Positions 1-9,264 of a stretch of DNA of 64,000 bases are shown here, piece after piece (position 1 is the first letter of the stretch; each line of letters begins with the position of its first letter). A program made the position numbers and the translations under genes. This DNA comes from JAYQKL01 sp049889415 (GTDB lineage: Bacteria; Pseudomonadota; Alphaproteobacteria; RS24), in assembly GCA_049889415.1 (NCBI GenBank), contig JBMHDL010000010.1:62001-126000 (forward strand), read 5' to 3'. The notes under the pieces are model-generated. The model had not been told where the DNA came from and made no database searches. It was given only the letters and a program-made list of their open reading frames with translations.

Positions 1-105
1 GACCGGCGCAGCGGATTTACGCCGCCGCCGGCTTTCGACTTGCAGGATGAACGCAGCTATGGTGATACGCTACTGTATTTTCTGAAGCTGTCAGACCGCG
101 CTTAG
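1..105 (+). pseudogene. 3' end of a possible GNAT acetyltransferase, perhaps frameshifted
   Basis: The window opens inside a gene. The frame starting at base 1 runs to a TAG at 103-105 and ends in residues QDERSYGDTLLYFLKLSDRA. Upstream of about base 42 that frame is a poor, proline-rich string, whereas the frame starting at base 3 reads PAQRIYAAAGFRL, which resembles the end of a GNAT acetyltransferase (a tyrosine, then AGF). Dropping one base near 42 joins both into one GNAT-like C-terminus. This may be a real frameshift, an assembly error, or chance; only 34 codons are visible. It converges on purD, whose stop codon overlaps its end. Confidence 0.35.
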
Positions 106-1394
106 GATTTCCGTTCACGCCCTACTTCGCGCCAACCAATGTCAGTGCGGTTAAAGCCGTCTGGCCAGTTTATTTTGTCAATGGCGGCATAGGCGTTCTG
201 CTGGGCCTGTGTCACGCTGGCGCCGCGGGCCGTCACATTCAGTACACGCCCGCCGGTGGCAAAAATTTTGCCGTCCTCAGCCTTGGTCCCGGCATGGAAG
301 ACAACAGCCCCGCTCTGTTCAGCCGCTTCCAACCCCTGTATCTGGGTGTTTTTCTCATAGGAACCGGGGTAACCCTTGGCTGCCATCACTACGGTCATGG
401 CGACATCATCCGACCAGTCCAGCCCGATGTCGGTCAGGTCACCATTGGCGGCAGACATCAGGGCCGGCACAATATCACTTTCCAGACGCATCATCAGGAC
501 CTGACATTCGGGGTCGCCGAAGCGGGCGTTGTATTCAATCAGTTGCGGGCCGTCTCCGGTCAGCATCAGCCCGGCATAGAGCACGCCACGATAGGGGTGG
601 CCCTTATCGGCCATGGCCTTGAGCGTCGGCTCGATGATGCAGTCCAGTGTTTGCTCAATTAATGCTGGGGTCATGATGCCGGCCGGCGAATAAGCCCCCA
701 TGCCCCCGGTGTTGGGCCCGGTGTCACCATCCCCCACACGCTTGTGATCCTGGGCGGTAGCCAGTGGCAGGGCGCGGGTGCCGTCACATAAAACAAAAAA
801 ACTGGCTTCTTCGCCGGTCAAAAACGCTTCAATGACCAACTCCGCACCGGCAGCGCCGAAGCCACCGTCAAAAATCATGTCAACGGCCTCATGGGCCTGG
901 GCGTCGGTTTCCGCAATGATGACCCCTTTACCCGCCGCCAAACCGTCGGCCTTGACGACAATTGGGGCCGGGTGCTCGTCCAGATAGGCATGGGCGTCGG
1001 CGGCATTGTCAAACCGCGCATAGGCCGCTGTCGGAATGTCATAAGCGGCGCAAATATCCTTGGTGAAGCCTTTCGAGCCTTCCAATTGTGCAGCAAAGGC
1101 TGAGGGGCCGAAGACCGCAATGCCCTGTGTGTTCAGAGCATCGGCGACACCGGCAACCAGCGGCGCTTCTGGGCCGACCACCACCAGCGCAATATTGTTG
1201 TCTGTCGCAAAAGCGACCACTTCATCAGGGTTTTCGGCATCAAGGGACACCGGTTCAGCGAGACTGTTGATGCCGCCATTTCCCGGTGCGCAATAGAGTT
1301 TGCCAAGCAACGGGCTTTGCGCAATTTTCCAGCACAGAGCATGTTCACGGCCACCGCCGCCCAATACCAATATGTCCAAAGTGTCGTCGCTCAC
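102..1394 (-). CDS. purD: phosphoribosylamine--glycine ligase (PurD)
   Basis: Joins glycine to 5-phosphoribosylamine with ATP, the second step of de novo purine synthesis, in the cytoplasm. The N-terminus has the GARS signature ILVLGGGGREHAL. The ATP-grasp part shows VKADGLAAGKGV (about residues 147-158), the GDGDTGPNTGGMGAYSP loop (about 221-237) and IEYNARFGDPE (about 286-296). I chose the GTG at 1392-1394 (430 residues, the usual family length) because the signature follows directly and GGCGGA lies just upstream; the open frame continues to a TTG at 1472 but that extension is not family-like. Divergent from xseA, with about 140 bases for both promoters. Confidence 0.96.
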   Translation of the reverse strand: MSDDTLDILVLGGGGREHALCWKIAQSPLLGKLYCAPGNGGINSLAEPVSLDAENPDEVVAFATDNNIALVVVGPEAPLVAGVADALNTQGIAVFGPSAFAAQLEGSKGFTKDICAAYDIPTAAYARFDNAADAHAYLDEHPAPIVVKADGLAAGKGVIIAETDAQAHEAVDMIFDGGFGAAGAELVIEAFLTGEEASFFVLCDGTRALPLATAQDHKRVGDGDTGPNTGGMGAYSPAGIMTPALIEQTLDCIIEPTLKAMADKGHPYRGVLYAGLMLTGDGPQLIEYNARFGDPECQVLMMRLESDIVPALMSAANGDLTDIGLDWSDDVAMTVVMAAKGYPGSYEKNTQIQGLEAAEQSGAVVFHAGTKAEDGKIFATGGRVLNVTARGASVTQAQQNAYAAIDKINWPDGFNRTDIGWREVGRERKS

Positions 1395-1533
1395 GGGTCC
1401 GCCTTTCCTGACAAGAGATTGAAACACAGCTACACCTATCAGGAATCGGTGGATATGTGAACCATTGTGCAAGAGCTGTTTGCGGGGCCGGCGAATGTGT
1501 TAGGATGGGTTTTTTGATATGGGTGGACAGGCC

Positions 1534-3003
1534 ATGACGGACGCCAATACGGACGGCAATCTTGCGGAATATACGGTCAGTGAACTCTCCGGTGCGGTAA
1601 AAAAATCGATTGAGGAGGGCTTCGGTTATGTGCGTGTGCGCGGGGAATTGGGGCGGGTGTCGCGCCCCGCCTCGGGCCATGTTTACCTTGACCTGAAGGA
1701 TGAAAAGGCGGTGCTGGCCTCGGTTATTTGGAAAGGGGTCGCCGCCAAACTGAGGGTTCAGCCGGAACAGGGGCTTGAGGTCATCTGCACCGGCAAGCTG
1801 ACGACTTTTCCCGGGCAGTCACGCTATCAACTGGTGATTGAACATATGGAACCGGCCGGTGTCGGTGCCCTGATGGCCTTGTTGGAGGCGCGCAAAAAGG
1901 CGCTGGCGGCGGAGGGTCTGTTTGCTCCCGAGCGCAAGCAGAGCCTGCCGTATCTGCCTGACTGTATTGGTGTCATCACCAGCCCGTCCGGGGCGGTCAT
2001 CCGTGATATTCTGCACCGGCTGAATGACCGCTTCCCCCGGCGTGTCCTGGTCTGGCCGGTGCGGGTGCAGGGCGAAACCTGCGCTGAAGAGGTGGCCCGC
2101 GCGGTGGCCGGGTTTAACGCCCTCAAATCGGGGGCAGCCGTCCCCAGACCGGATATTTTGATCATCGCCCGCGGTGGCGGCAGTATGGAAGATTTGTGGG
2201 GATTCAATGAGGAGATTGTCGCGCGCACGGTGGCACAATCTGACATTCCGGTCATTTCCGCTATTGGCCATGAAACCGACACCACACTGGTCGATTATGT
2301 CGCCGATCTGCGCGCCCCGACCCCAACCGCAGCGGCAGAGATTGCCGTGCCGGTCAGGGCTGAACTGGTGTCGCAGATTGCAGATTTGGACCGCCGTCGG
2401 CAGCGTGCAGCAGCCCGGTTTGTTACCGTCAAAAAAGACCGGCTTACGGGTCTGTCACGCGGTCTGCCCAAGCTGGAGGATGTGCTGGCCGTTCCGCGGC
2501 AGCGGTTTGATTACCTCACCAGCCGCCTCACACAGGGGTTGGGGCGCCAGGTTGAGCTGCAAGGCGGCCGGTTTTCAGCCCTGCAACAACGTTTGAATTT
2601 ACGGATGGTCAATCTGTCGATGAAAAACACCAAAAGCCGGGTGCAGGACTTGCATAAACGCCTGACCTTACGGCAGGTCTCAGGTCTGCAAAACCGGCGG
2701 GATCGGATTGCGGCTCTGACCCGGGAGCTACGGCTGCTCAGCCATGAGTCGGTTCTGGCGCGGGGTTTTGCCCTAGTTTTCGGCCCTGACGGGCAGCCCC
2801 TGCGAAAGGTGGCGCAGGCGCCCGAAGGCAGCCGGTTGACGATCCAATTGGCCGATGAGCAGAAACTTTCGGCACATGTGGTCGCTTCCGCCCATACTCC
2901 GGCAAGCAAAGATGCATCAAAAGAAAAGCCCGCCACCGTTCGAAAATCTGCTAAACTTAGTGCTGATAAAACCGAAAAACCGAAACAGGGCGATTTGTTT
3001 TAA
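1534..3003 (+). CDS. xseA: exodeoxyribonuclease VII large subunit
   Basis: Catalytic subunit of exonuclease VII, which degrades single-stranded DNA to oligonucleotides in repair. An N-terminal OB-fold (to about residue 105) is followed by the catalytic core with GVITSPSGA, IARGGGSMEDLWGFNEE and GHETDTTLVDYVADLRAPTPTAAAE-type motifs, then a basic coiled-coil region and a lysine-rich tail. ATG 1534 has GGTGGA seven bases upstream; ATG 1519 is an in-frame alternative adding five residues. xseB is not in the window. The DUF2093 gene follows by 9 bases, so the two are probably co-transcribed. Confidence 0.95.
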   Translation: MTDANTDGNLAEYTVSELSGAVKKSIEEGFGYVRVRGELGRVSRPASGHVYLDLKDEKAVLASVIWKGVAAKLRVQPEQGLEVICTGKLTTFPGQSRYQLVIEHMEPAGVGALMALLEARKKALAAEGLFAPERKQSLPYLPDCIGVITSPSGAVIRDILHRLNDRFPRRVLVWPVRVQGETCAEEVARAVAGFNALKSGAAVPRPDILIIARGGGSMEDLWGFNEEIVARTVAQSDIPVISAIGHETDTTLVDYVADLRAPTPTAAAEIAVPVRAELVSQIADLDRRRQRAAARFVTVKKDRLTGLSRGLPKLEDVLAVPRQRFDYLTSRLTQGLGRQVELQGGRFSALQQRLNLRMVNLSMKNTKSRVQDLHKRLTLRQVSGLQNRRDRIAALTRELRLLSHESVLARGFALVFGPDGQPLRKVAQAPEGSRLTIQLADEQKLSAHVVASAHTPASKDASKEKPATVRKSAKLSADKTEKPKQGDLF

Positions 3004-3012
3004 GGGGCTGGA

Positions 3013-3252
3013 ATGGATATCAAGGCGGATAAATTGGGGGCGGTTGCTGAGCTTTCCTACATGGATGGAGATTTTGATGTGGTGCGCCCCGGTACGCATG
3101 TGATGTGCGCCGTGACCGGCCAGCCCATTCCGCTTGAGATGCTGCGCTATTGGAGTGTGGCGCTTCAGGAGGCCTATATTGATGCAGATGCGTCTCTGCA
3201 GGCTTATCGAAACGCTCAGGCTGACCCCCGGCCGGATGATGCCGAGGGCTGA
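3013..3252 (+). CDS. DUF2093 family protein
   Basis: A 79-residue acidic protein with the hallmark string RPGTHVMCAVTGQPIPLEML followed by RYWSVALQEAY, typical of the alphaproteobacterial DUF2093 family. No function is established for the family, and I infer none. The single cysteine and the CAVTG..IP..LRYWSV pattern look like a small folded domain, not a membrane protein. It sits between xseA (9 bases) and an M23 peptidase gene whose ATG overlaps its stop codon by one base, which suggests translational coupling. Confidence 0.85.
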   Translation: MDIKADKLGAVAELSYMDGDFDVVRPGTHVMCAVTGQPIPLEMLRYWSVALQEAYIDADASLQAYRNAQADPRPDDAEG

Positions 3253-4097
3253 TGACGGGGCTGTTTTCTACATTTCTGCTTGCCGGCTTGCTTAATCTCT
3301 CTCCCCTTCAGACTGAAGACGTACCGGCTGCTTACATTGACAAAATATCCGGTCGGTTCGAGGCCGGAGGGATGGTTGCCTTGCAGCTTAAAAGCGGTGT
3401 GGAGGTCACGGTTGACGGTCTCCCGGTCAAGGTGCATGACAATCTTGCAATCTTCGGCTATGGGCGTGACGCCTCAGGCCTGAGTGAAATTGTCCTGACC
3501 AAAAACAGGTCGGTTCAAAAATTTGTCAAAACCGTCAAACCCGGCACATATGACATTCAGTATGTGGAGGGTGTGGAACCGAAATATGTGACACCGCCAG
3601 AGGCGGTGCTGAAACGGATTGCGGATGAAGGGCGGCAGAAACGTGAGGCCCGTCAAAGCAACTTTACTACGCCGTACATTGCCGACGGTTTTCTGCTGCC
3701 GGCAGCCGGCCGTATCAGTGGCGTATACGGATCACAACGTTTTTTCAACGGCAAGCCAAAGCGGCCGCATTACGGTCTGGATATCGCCGCCCCGCCCGGC
3801 ACGCCGGTGCAGGCAACCTTGCCGGGGCGCGTGACTCTGGCCGAAAGTGATATGTATTATGAGGGTGGGTTGATTTTCATTGATCACGGCCTGGACCTGA
3901 TTTCCGCCTATCTGCATTTGGGCGACATCAAGGTCGAAGCCGGCGATTATGTCGACCGCGGTACTGTGATTGCATCCATTGGTGCAAAGCAGGGGCGCAG
4001 CACCGGTCCGCATTTGGACTGGCGGCTGTATTGGCAAAAACGGCGTCTTGATCCGATGAAGGTTCTGGATGCAGACCAGAGAGCGAGGCTGAAATGA
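3252..4097 (+). CDS. M23 family metallopeptidase (LytM-like)
   Basis: Predicted exported peptidoglycan endopeptidase or amidase activator of 281 residues. A hydrophobic N-terminus (residues 3-18) could be a signal peptide. The N-terminal half has a beta-rich domain; the M23 domain starts near residue 150 with H173 and D177 (in HYGLDIAAPPGTPV), H222 (in YLHLGDI) and H254 (in GPHLDWRLYW). The first three ligand positions of M23 are kept, but the usual terminal HxH reads H254-L-D256, so one zinc ligand would be aspartate. Such HLDW forms occur in proteobacterial M23 proteins. It may be a weakly active or regulatory member. Last gene of the xseA group; converges on the acyltransferase gene. Confidence 0.88.
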   Translation: MTGLFSTFLLAGLLNLSPLQTEDVPAAYIDKISGRFEAGGMVALQLKSGVEVTVDGLPVKVHDNLAIFGYGRDASGLSEIVLTKNRSVQKFVKTVKPGTYDIQYVEGVEPKYVTPPEAVLKRIADEGRQKREARQSNFTTPYIADGFLLPAAGRISGVYGSQRFFNGKPKRPHYGLDIAAPPGTPVQATLPGRVTLAESDMYYEGGLIFIDHGLDLISAYLHLGDIKVEAGDYVDRGTVIASIGAKQGRSTGPHLDWRLYWQKRRLDPMKVLDADQRARLK

Positions 4098-4121
4098 ACC
4101 TTGGTGATCGAATAATGGCTG

Positions 4122-5000
4122 TCAGGACCAGCGATTATGCATCCACAGCCATTGGGCCGGATGCTCCCGAATGGCAGCTTCCAGCAAATCATTGATTTTC
4201 TGCGTTGTGGTCTGGATGTCTTTGGCCACATCATCCGTCCGGTCAGCTTCAAAAGCGTCATGAAAGGTGACATTGAACCGCGTGGCATCCACACGGTTAT
4301 TGGTGATCAGCATCAAGGGTACATTATAGCGTCGGGCCATGCTCGCCGCGCCCGAGGGGGTCATGGCCTTGCGTCCGAACAGACGGACTTCAATGCCGTC
4401 ATTCATTTTTTGGTCGACCAGCATGCAGACGGTTCCGCCGGCCTTGAGTTTTTTGATCAGAAATTTGGTGCCTTTGGCCCCTTTCGGATACTGCTCGGGG
4501 ATGACGCTGGCGCGCCTTTTGTCAATCATCCAACGATTCATGATCGGATTGTTGGCATGGCGGTAGACGCCGGCAGCGTCCAGTCCGGTCAGGTCAATCG
4601 CCATGGACATGCTTTCCCAATTGCCGATATGTCCGGATACGAGGATCAGGCCGCGACCGTCCTTGACGGCTTGGCGCGCCTTTTCAGCACCGTGAATTGT
4701 AAGGTGGTGTTCATGGCGTTTGCGCAATTTGTCGAGATTGGCATATTCACTGAACGTGCGGCCGGCATTGTCCCAGCATTGACCGGCGAGCACTTTGATG
4801 TCCTTCTCGCTTTTGTCCGGAAAGGCTGCCCGCAAATTGCCCAGCAGCACTTTGTGCACACGATTTAATGGCCCCAGCCCCCGCATCAGGGCTGCAGCCA
4901 GCCGTCCGCCCAGGCGCAGGCCGAGCAGCCGGAACAGGCCGATGATGGCATAGGCAAAAAGTGCTTCTGAAAGATGTCTGATTTTTAGCAATAACGGCAT
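4122..5000 (-). CDS. LpxL/LpxM-type lipid A late acyltransferase
   Basis: Predicted inner-membrane enzyme that adds a secondary acyl chain to Kdo-lipid A. It is 292 residues long, with a hydrophobic N-terminal anchor (about residues 10-40) and the catalytic HX4E motif as HIGNWE (residues 124-129), followed further on by the lauroyl acyltransferase core (VDQKMNDGIEVRLFGRKAMTPSGAAS region) and the C-terminal HPAQWLWMHNRW ending that is typical of the family. Last gene of the lipid A cluster, 20 bases downstream of lpxK. Context strongly supports lipid A over another lysophospholipid substrate, but lpxL versus lpxM cannot be decided. Confidence 0.88.
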   Translation of the reverse strand: MPLLLKIRHLSEALFAYAIIGLFRLLGLRLGGRLAAALMRGLGPLNRVHKVLLGNLRAAFPDKSEKDIKVLAGQCWDNAGRTFSEYANLDKLRKRHEHHLTIHGAEKARQAVKDGRGLILVSGHIGNWESMSMAIDLTGLDAAGVYRHANNPIMNRWMIDKRRASVIPEQYPKGAKGTKFLIKKLKAGGTVCMLVDQKMNDGIEVRLFGRKAMTPSGAASMARRYNVPLMLITNNRVDATRFNVTFHDAFEADRTDDVAKDIQTTTQKINDLLEAAIREHPAQWLWMHNRWS

Positions 5001-5020
5001 CAGTTTTTTATATAAGGGGG

Positions 5021-6091
5021 TTAGAGGTTTGTATAGAGGCGGGACATCATGTCTTCGGAAATGGCGGCTTCCAACGCTTTCCGGAATGCCTTCGGCTGAT
5101 CAAGGTGACAGCGGATGTCCACGACATGGCTTTCAGCGCAAAGTTTCGCAACACGGCTGCCTGGGGCGGCGTTTTGCAGGCGTGACATGTCTTTTCTGGT
5201 GGTTATGAGATGGGCTCCGTTTATGGCCGCCAAGTCCAGAAGGCGCCTGGCATCGCGCTCTGAAAAGGGATGATGATCGGCAAAAGCTGCCGTGTGGATG
5301 TTTTTGAACCCAAGGTCAGCGAGGGTATCGAAAAATTTCTGCGGACGCCCGATGCCGCAATAGCCTAGAATAATGTCCTCCCGCTGCGGTTTGAAGGAGA
5401 GCTGCGCCTCTATCCGGCACTCAAATATGTCAATGCCGCGCTGACGGCAGTGCTCCAGAAAGGTTTGAACATCGTGCCGGAGGCCGGTTCGCTGAGATGT
5501 GTCCCGATGCAGGAGAAAAATGCCGTCAAGCCGCCCTAATGCGCTTTCCGGCATTTCACGGAGCGGTCCGGCTGGAAACACCCTGCCATTTCCAAAGCCC
5601 GTTTCAGCGTCAATCACGGCAATATTATAGGCACGGGACAGGGCCGGGTTTTGCAGGCCGTCATCCATCAGCAGAATGTCCGCAGCAATGTCCGGGTCCA
5701 GGATTGCCAAGCGTGCCGTGCGGTGCCGGTCAGCCCCGATAATGACCGGCACGTCGGCACTCATCATGAGCGGCTCATCACCAACCTCAGCCGCACTGTG
5801 CCTGTTCGGGTCTACCGCAAGCGGCCCTTTCAGCGAGCCGCCATAACCGCGTGACAAAACCGCAGGTTTATGCCCTGCGTCTTTCAACAGTTCAGCAATC
5901 ATAAGGGTTGCCGGGGTTTTGCCGGTGCCGCCGAGATTAATGTTGCCGATGCAAATCACCGGCCGTCCGCAATGGCTTGGGGTTGCGAAATTGTGGCGCA
6001 GTTTCCCGGCAGTGGCGTATAGGAAAGCAAGCGGCGACAAAAGCGAGCTGAAAGCCCCCGGCTTGGACGTCCAGAACTGTGGCGCCTTCAT
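5021..6091 (-). CDS. lpxK: tetraacyldisaccharide 4'-kinase (LpxK)
   Basis: Phosphorylates the 4' position of the lipid A disaccharide precursor, at the inner membrane. 356 residues; hydrophobic N-terminal stretch SSLLSPLAFLYATAG and P-loop GNINLGGTGKTP at residues 49-60. DDGLQNPAL and the GYCGIGRPQKFFDTL segment with the downstream FADHHPF string are also typical of LpxK. Its ATG overlaps the TGA of waaA (ATGA), indicating translational coupling in the waaA-lpxK-acyltransferase run. Confidence 0.95.
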   Translation of the reverse strand: MKAPQFWTSKPGAFSSLLSPLAFLYATAGKLRHNFATPSHCGRPVICIGNINLGGTGKTPATLMIAELLKDAGHKPAVLSRGYGGSLKGPLAVDPNRHSAAEVGDEPLMMSADVPVIIGADRHRTARLAILDPDIAADILLMDDGLQNPALSRAYNIAVIDAETGFGNGRVFPAGPLREMPESALGRLDGIFLLHRDTSQRTGLRHDVQTFLEHCRQRGIDIFECRIEAQLSFKPQREDIILGYCGIGRPQKFFDTLADLGFKNIHTAAFADHHPFSERDARRLLDLAAINGAHLITTRKDMSRLQNAAPGSRVAKLCAESHVVDIRCHLDQPKAFRKALEAAISEDMMSRLYTNL

Positions 6092-7377
6092 GTTTGCACC
6101 TCATTTTGCGGGGCAAAGACTTCTTGGAGGATTTTCAAGCTGTTGGCATTTGCACCGCCATGGCTTTCGGCCGTCTCCAGGGCTTTTTGTTTCATTCCGT
6201 CTGACAGACCCTTGTTTTTGATCAACCGGTTGACGGTTGATGTCAGTTCAATCTGGTCGCGGATTTTGAACACGCCATTATTATCAATGAAATGATCATA
6301 GACCGAGGTGAAATTTTGGATGTACGGACCGGTGATGATTGCGCATCCGACCAGTGCTGCTTCAACCGGATTTTGTCCGCCATGGGGAATCATGGATCCG
6401 CCGATGAAGGCCGTGCCGCACAAGCGGTAGAACAGGCCTAGTTCGCCCAGCGTGTCGGCCAAATAAATATTGCAGTCAGTGCCGGGTGTTTCAGCTTTCG
6501 AGCGCTGGCATACCTTCAAGCCGATATCTTCAAGCTGGCGGCGAATGCTGTCACCGCGATGCGGGTGTCGCGGGACAATCACCGTCAAAAGGTCAGGGAT
6601 ATCCTCCGCGAGCGCCATATGTGTCTGAGCAATCTGGATTTCCTCGCCCTGATGGGTGCTGGCAGCCAGCCAACGCCTGCGGCCTTCAATCCATTGCTCG
6701 GCTTGTTGGAGCTTGGTCGGGTCAACTTTCAGCGGTGGTGCGTCCAGTTTCAGATTGCCGGGGGTGTGAATGTTTGTTCCACCCAATCGGGCCACTCTTT
6801 CCTTGCTGAGTTCATCTTGGACCAGAATGGCGGTGAACAGGTTCAAAATTACCCTGATTGTATCCGGTGCATTAGACCAATTGTTGAAGGACCGGACGGA
6901 GATGCGGGCATTGACGAGGATCATCGGAATGCCGCGCTTGAAGGTTTTGCGCAGAAGGTTCGGCCATAACTCTGACTCAACGAAGGCTGCCATGTCAGGG
7001 CGCCAATGTTGCAGAAACCTCTCTGCGTATAAAGGCTGATCCACCGGGACATAATGATGGATAAGCCGATCCATGTTCTGACCTGCAACAATTTCCGCTG
7101 AGGTCAAGGTGCCGCTAGTCAACAAGACATACGTATCTGTTGAGTTTTTATCTAGAAATGTTTTGATTAACGGCAAAACGGAATTGACTTCCCCGACACT
7201 TGCCGCATGAAACCAGACCAGCCTTCCGTCCGGTCGCGGACAGGAGGCCAACCCCTTGCGTTCACTGATTCTGGCCGGGTCTTCACGGCCTTTGGCCGCG
7301 CGCAACCGAAACATCAGCCACATAAAGGGCAACATGATCCAGGTCAGCGCCACATAGCTGTACAGCAGGACCGGCAT
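6088..7377 (-). CDS. waaA: 3-deoxy-D-manno-octulosonic acid transferase (WaaA)
   Basis: Membrane-anchored GT-B glycosyltransferase that transfers Kdo from CMP-Kdo to lipid A precursor. 429 residues with an N-terminal membrane anchor (about residues 2-22), the conserved FHAASVGEVNS motif (56-66, with the catalytic-type glutamate E63) and the C-terminal GGSMIPHGGQNPVEAA motif for CMP-Kdo binding. Its ATG abuts the msbA-like stop codon with no gap, so it lies in one operon with the ABC exporter upstream and lpxK downstream. Mono- or bifunctional activity cannot be read from sequence. Confidence 0.95.
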   Translation of the reverse strand: MPVLLYSYVALTWIMLPFMWLMFRLRAAKGREDPARISERKGLASCPRPDGRLVWFHAASVGEVNSVLPLIKTFLDKNSTDTYVLLTSGTLTSAEIVAGQNMDRLIHHYVPVDQPLYAERFLQHWRPDMAAFVESELWPNLLRKTFKRGIPMILVNARISVRSFNNWSNAPDTIRVILNLFTAILVQDELSKERVARLGGTNIHTPGNLKLDAPPLKVDPTKLQQAEQWIEGRRRWLAASTHQGEEIQIAQTHMALAEDIPDLLTVIVPRHPHRGDSIRRQLEDIGLKVCQRSKAETPGTDCNIYLADTLGELGLFYRLCGTAFIGGSMIPHGGQNPVEAALVGCAIITGPYIQNFTSVYDHFIDNNGVFKIRDQIELTSTVNRLIKNKGLSDGMKQKALETAESHGGANANSLKILQEVFAPQNEVQT

Positions 7378-9210
7378 TTATGCCTCCGCCGCAGCGGGTT
7401 TGTTTTTCTCGAATTGGGCATGATACAGATCCGCGTAGAGCCCTCCCTGTGCCAGCAGACTATTATGCGTACCCGATTGTATGATCCGGCCTTCATCAAG
7501 GACGTAAATACAGTCTGCATTCTGGATCGTGGACAGGCGGTGGGCAATAACAAGGGCGGTGCGGTCTTTCATCAGGCGGTTCAAAGCGGTCTGCACCTGC
7601 TGTTCCGATGCCGTGTCAAGCGCTGACGTCGCCTCATCAAGCAGAAGAATCGGCGCATTTTTCAGCATGGCGCGGGCGATGGCAATCCGCTGTCTCTGGC
7701 CACCGGACAAATGCATGCCCCCTTCGCCGCACCGTGTGTCATAACCGTCAGGCATATCAGTGATAAAGCCGTCAGCGGCAGCGGCCTTAGCGGCCTCAAC
7801 AATATCTTTCCGATCGGCATCAGGCGTGCCATAGGCAATGTTTTCGGCGATGCTTGCATCAAACAGGAACGGTTCCTGTGTCACCAGCGCGGATGCCTTG
7901 CGTAGGCTGGCAATCGTGACATCGCGGATATTCTGCCCGTCAATTGTGACGGCACCACTTGTGACATCGAAAAACCTCAGCACAAGATTGAGCAGGGTGG
8001 ACTTGCCGGCTCCGGACGGTCCGACAAAAGCGATGGTGCCGTTTTGTTTGATTGACAGGGAAACATTCTGCAATGCCTGGGATTTCCTGTTTTTGTAGGT
8101 AAAGGAAACATTTTCAAATTCAATGTCACCATTGGTGACGACCAGGTCTTTGGCGTTAGCCGGTTCTGTGATTTCGGTTTTTGTGTCGACAATGCCGAAC
8201 ACTCGCAGGCCGGCGGATACACCCTCCTGCATCAACACCGGAAGATTGGCGACGGCCCGCAAAGGTTGATAGGCCATCAACAGGGCCGATATGAAGCCCA
8301 TAAATTCACCGGCGGTCAAATTGCCCCTGATGCTCTCATAGCCGCCCCAGAAAATAATCCCGGCAATGCCGATACCGGCCAGGGCTTCGACGGCGGGGGA
8401 GGCGGCAGACCTGGCGCGCACGGCCCGCATAGTGAATTCAAGAACCCGCTCAATGGTCTGTCTGGCATTGGAGATCTGTTTCTGCTCCTGGCCATAGGCC
8501 TTGACCACACGTAATCCTGTCAGGGTCTCCGAAATCAGTGAGGACAGTTCTCCGGTTTCGCTAAGCCCCTGATGGGAGGCTACCCGCGTCACTTTGCTCA
8601 AGCGGCGCATTAACAGGGCGCCACCGGGTACAACTATGACCACAAAAATTGTTGCCAGATACCAGTTCATGACAAACATCATGCCGGTCAGTACCAGCAG
8701 CGTGATAAAGTGCCGGAACAGGTTGATGACAGTATTGTTGATGGTATTGGCAAGTTGTTTAGCGTCGTTCAGAAAAATCGCGACATGATTGCCGGAATGG
8801 GTTTCGGCGATGAACGCCATGTCAGCCTTGACCAGTTTTTCAAACACATCTGACTGCAGGGTGGCGGTGATGCGTTGGCCGACATAATTGAGAATGACGC
8901 TGGAAACATAAGTGGCGACGCCTCGTACCAGAGAGACAAAAATGACGCCAAGCGGTATCAGCCAAAGTTTTTCTCTGTCGCCTTGTGTGAACACGCTGTC
9001 CACGGCCTGCTGGATGAACCAGGGCAGGGAGCCGGCGGCACCGGCAACCAGAATATTGGCGAAAACGCCGAGCAGAATAAGTTTGAAATAGGGGCGCAGA
9101 TAAACCGAAACCATCCGTGAAACGACGGTATAGGTCTTTGACCTTGACTCTGTCTGAGACTGTTTTTGGGCATCAGCCCCTGTTGGGGCACCAGTATCGG
9201 TTTGTGTCAA
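7378..9210 (-). CDS. MsbA-like ABC transporter (lipid A exporter)
   Basis: Homodimeric half-transporter with an N-terminal six-helix exporter domain (about residues 30-330) and a C-terminal ATPase. Walker A GPSGAGKST (397-405), signature LSGGQRQR (501-508), Walker B ILLLDEATSALD (521-532) and the H-loop histidine in AHRLSTI (557) are all intact. Location directly before waaA and lpxK makes flipping of lipid A-core the likely job; multidrug export is the alternative for this family. The best start is TTG 9210, with AGGA about nine bases upstream; the next in-frame ATG would cut 32 residues. Confidence 0.9.
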   Translation of the reverse strand: MTQTDTGAPTGADAQKQSQTESRSKTYTVVSRMVSVYLRPYFKLILLGVFANILVAGAAGSLPWFIQQAVDSVFTQGDREKLWLIPLGVIFVSLVRGVATYVSSVILNYVGQRITATLQSDVFEKLVKADMAFIAETHSGNHVAIFLNDAKQLANTINNTVINLFRHFITLLVLTGMMFVMNWYLATIFVVIVVPGGALLMRRLSKVTRVASHQGLSETGELSSLISETLTGLRVVKAYGQEQKQISNARQTIERVLEFTMRAVRARSAASPAVEALAGIGIAGIIFWGGYESIRGNLTAGEFMGFISALLMAYQPLRAVANLPVLMQEGVSAGLRVFGIVDTKTEITEPANAKDLVVTNGDIEFENVSFTYKNRKSQALQNVSLSIKQNGTIAFVGPSGAGKSTLLNLVLRFFDVTSGAVTIDGQNIRDVTIASLRKASALVTQEPFLFDASIAENIAYGTPDADRKDIVEAAKAAAADGFITDMPDGYDTRCGEGGMHLSGGQRQRIAIARAMLKNAPILLLDEATSALDTASEQQVQTALNRLMKDRTALVIAHRLSTIQNADCIYVLDEGRIIQSGTHNSLLAQGGLYADLYHAQFEKNKPAAAEA

Positions 9211-9264
9211 AGCGGTTTCCTGAATCCAAAGTTCAACACTTCAAAATAGCATAAGCTGCTGCGT

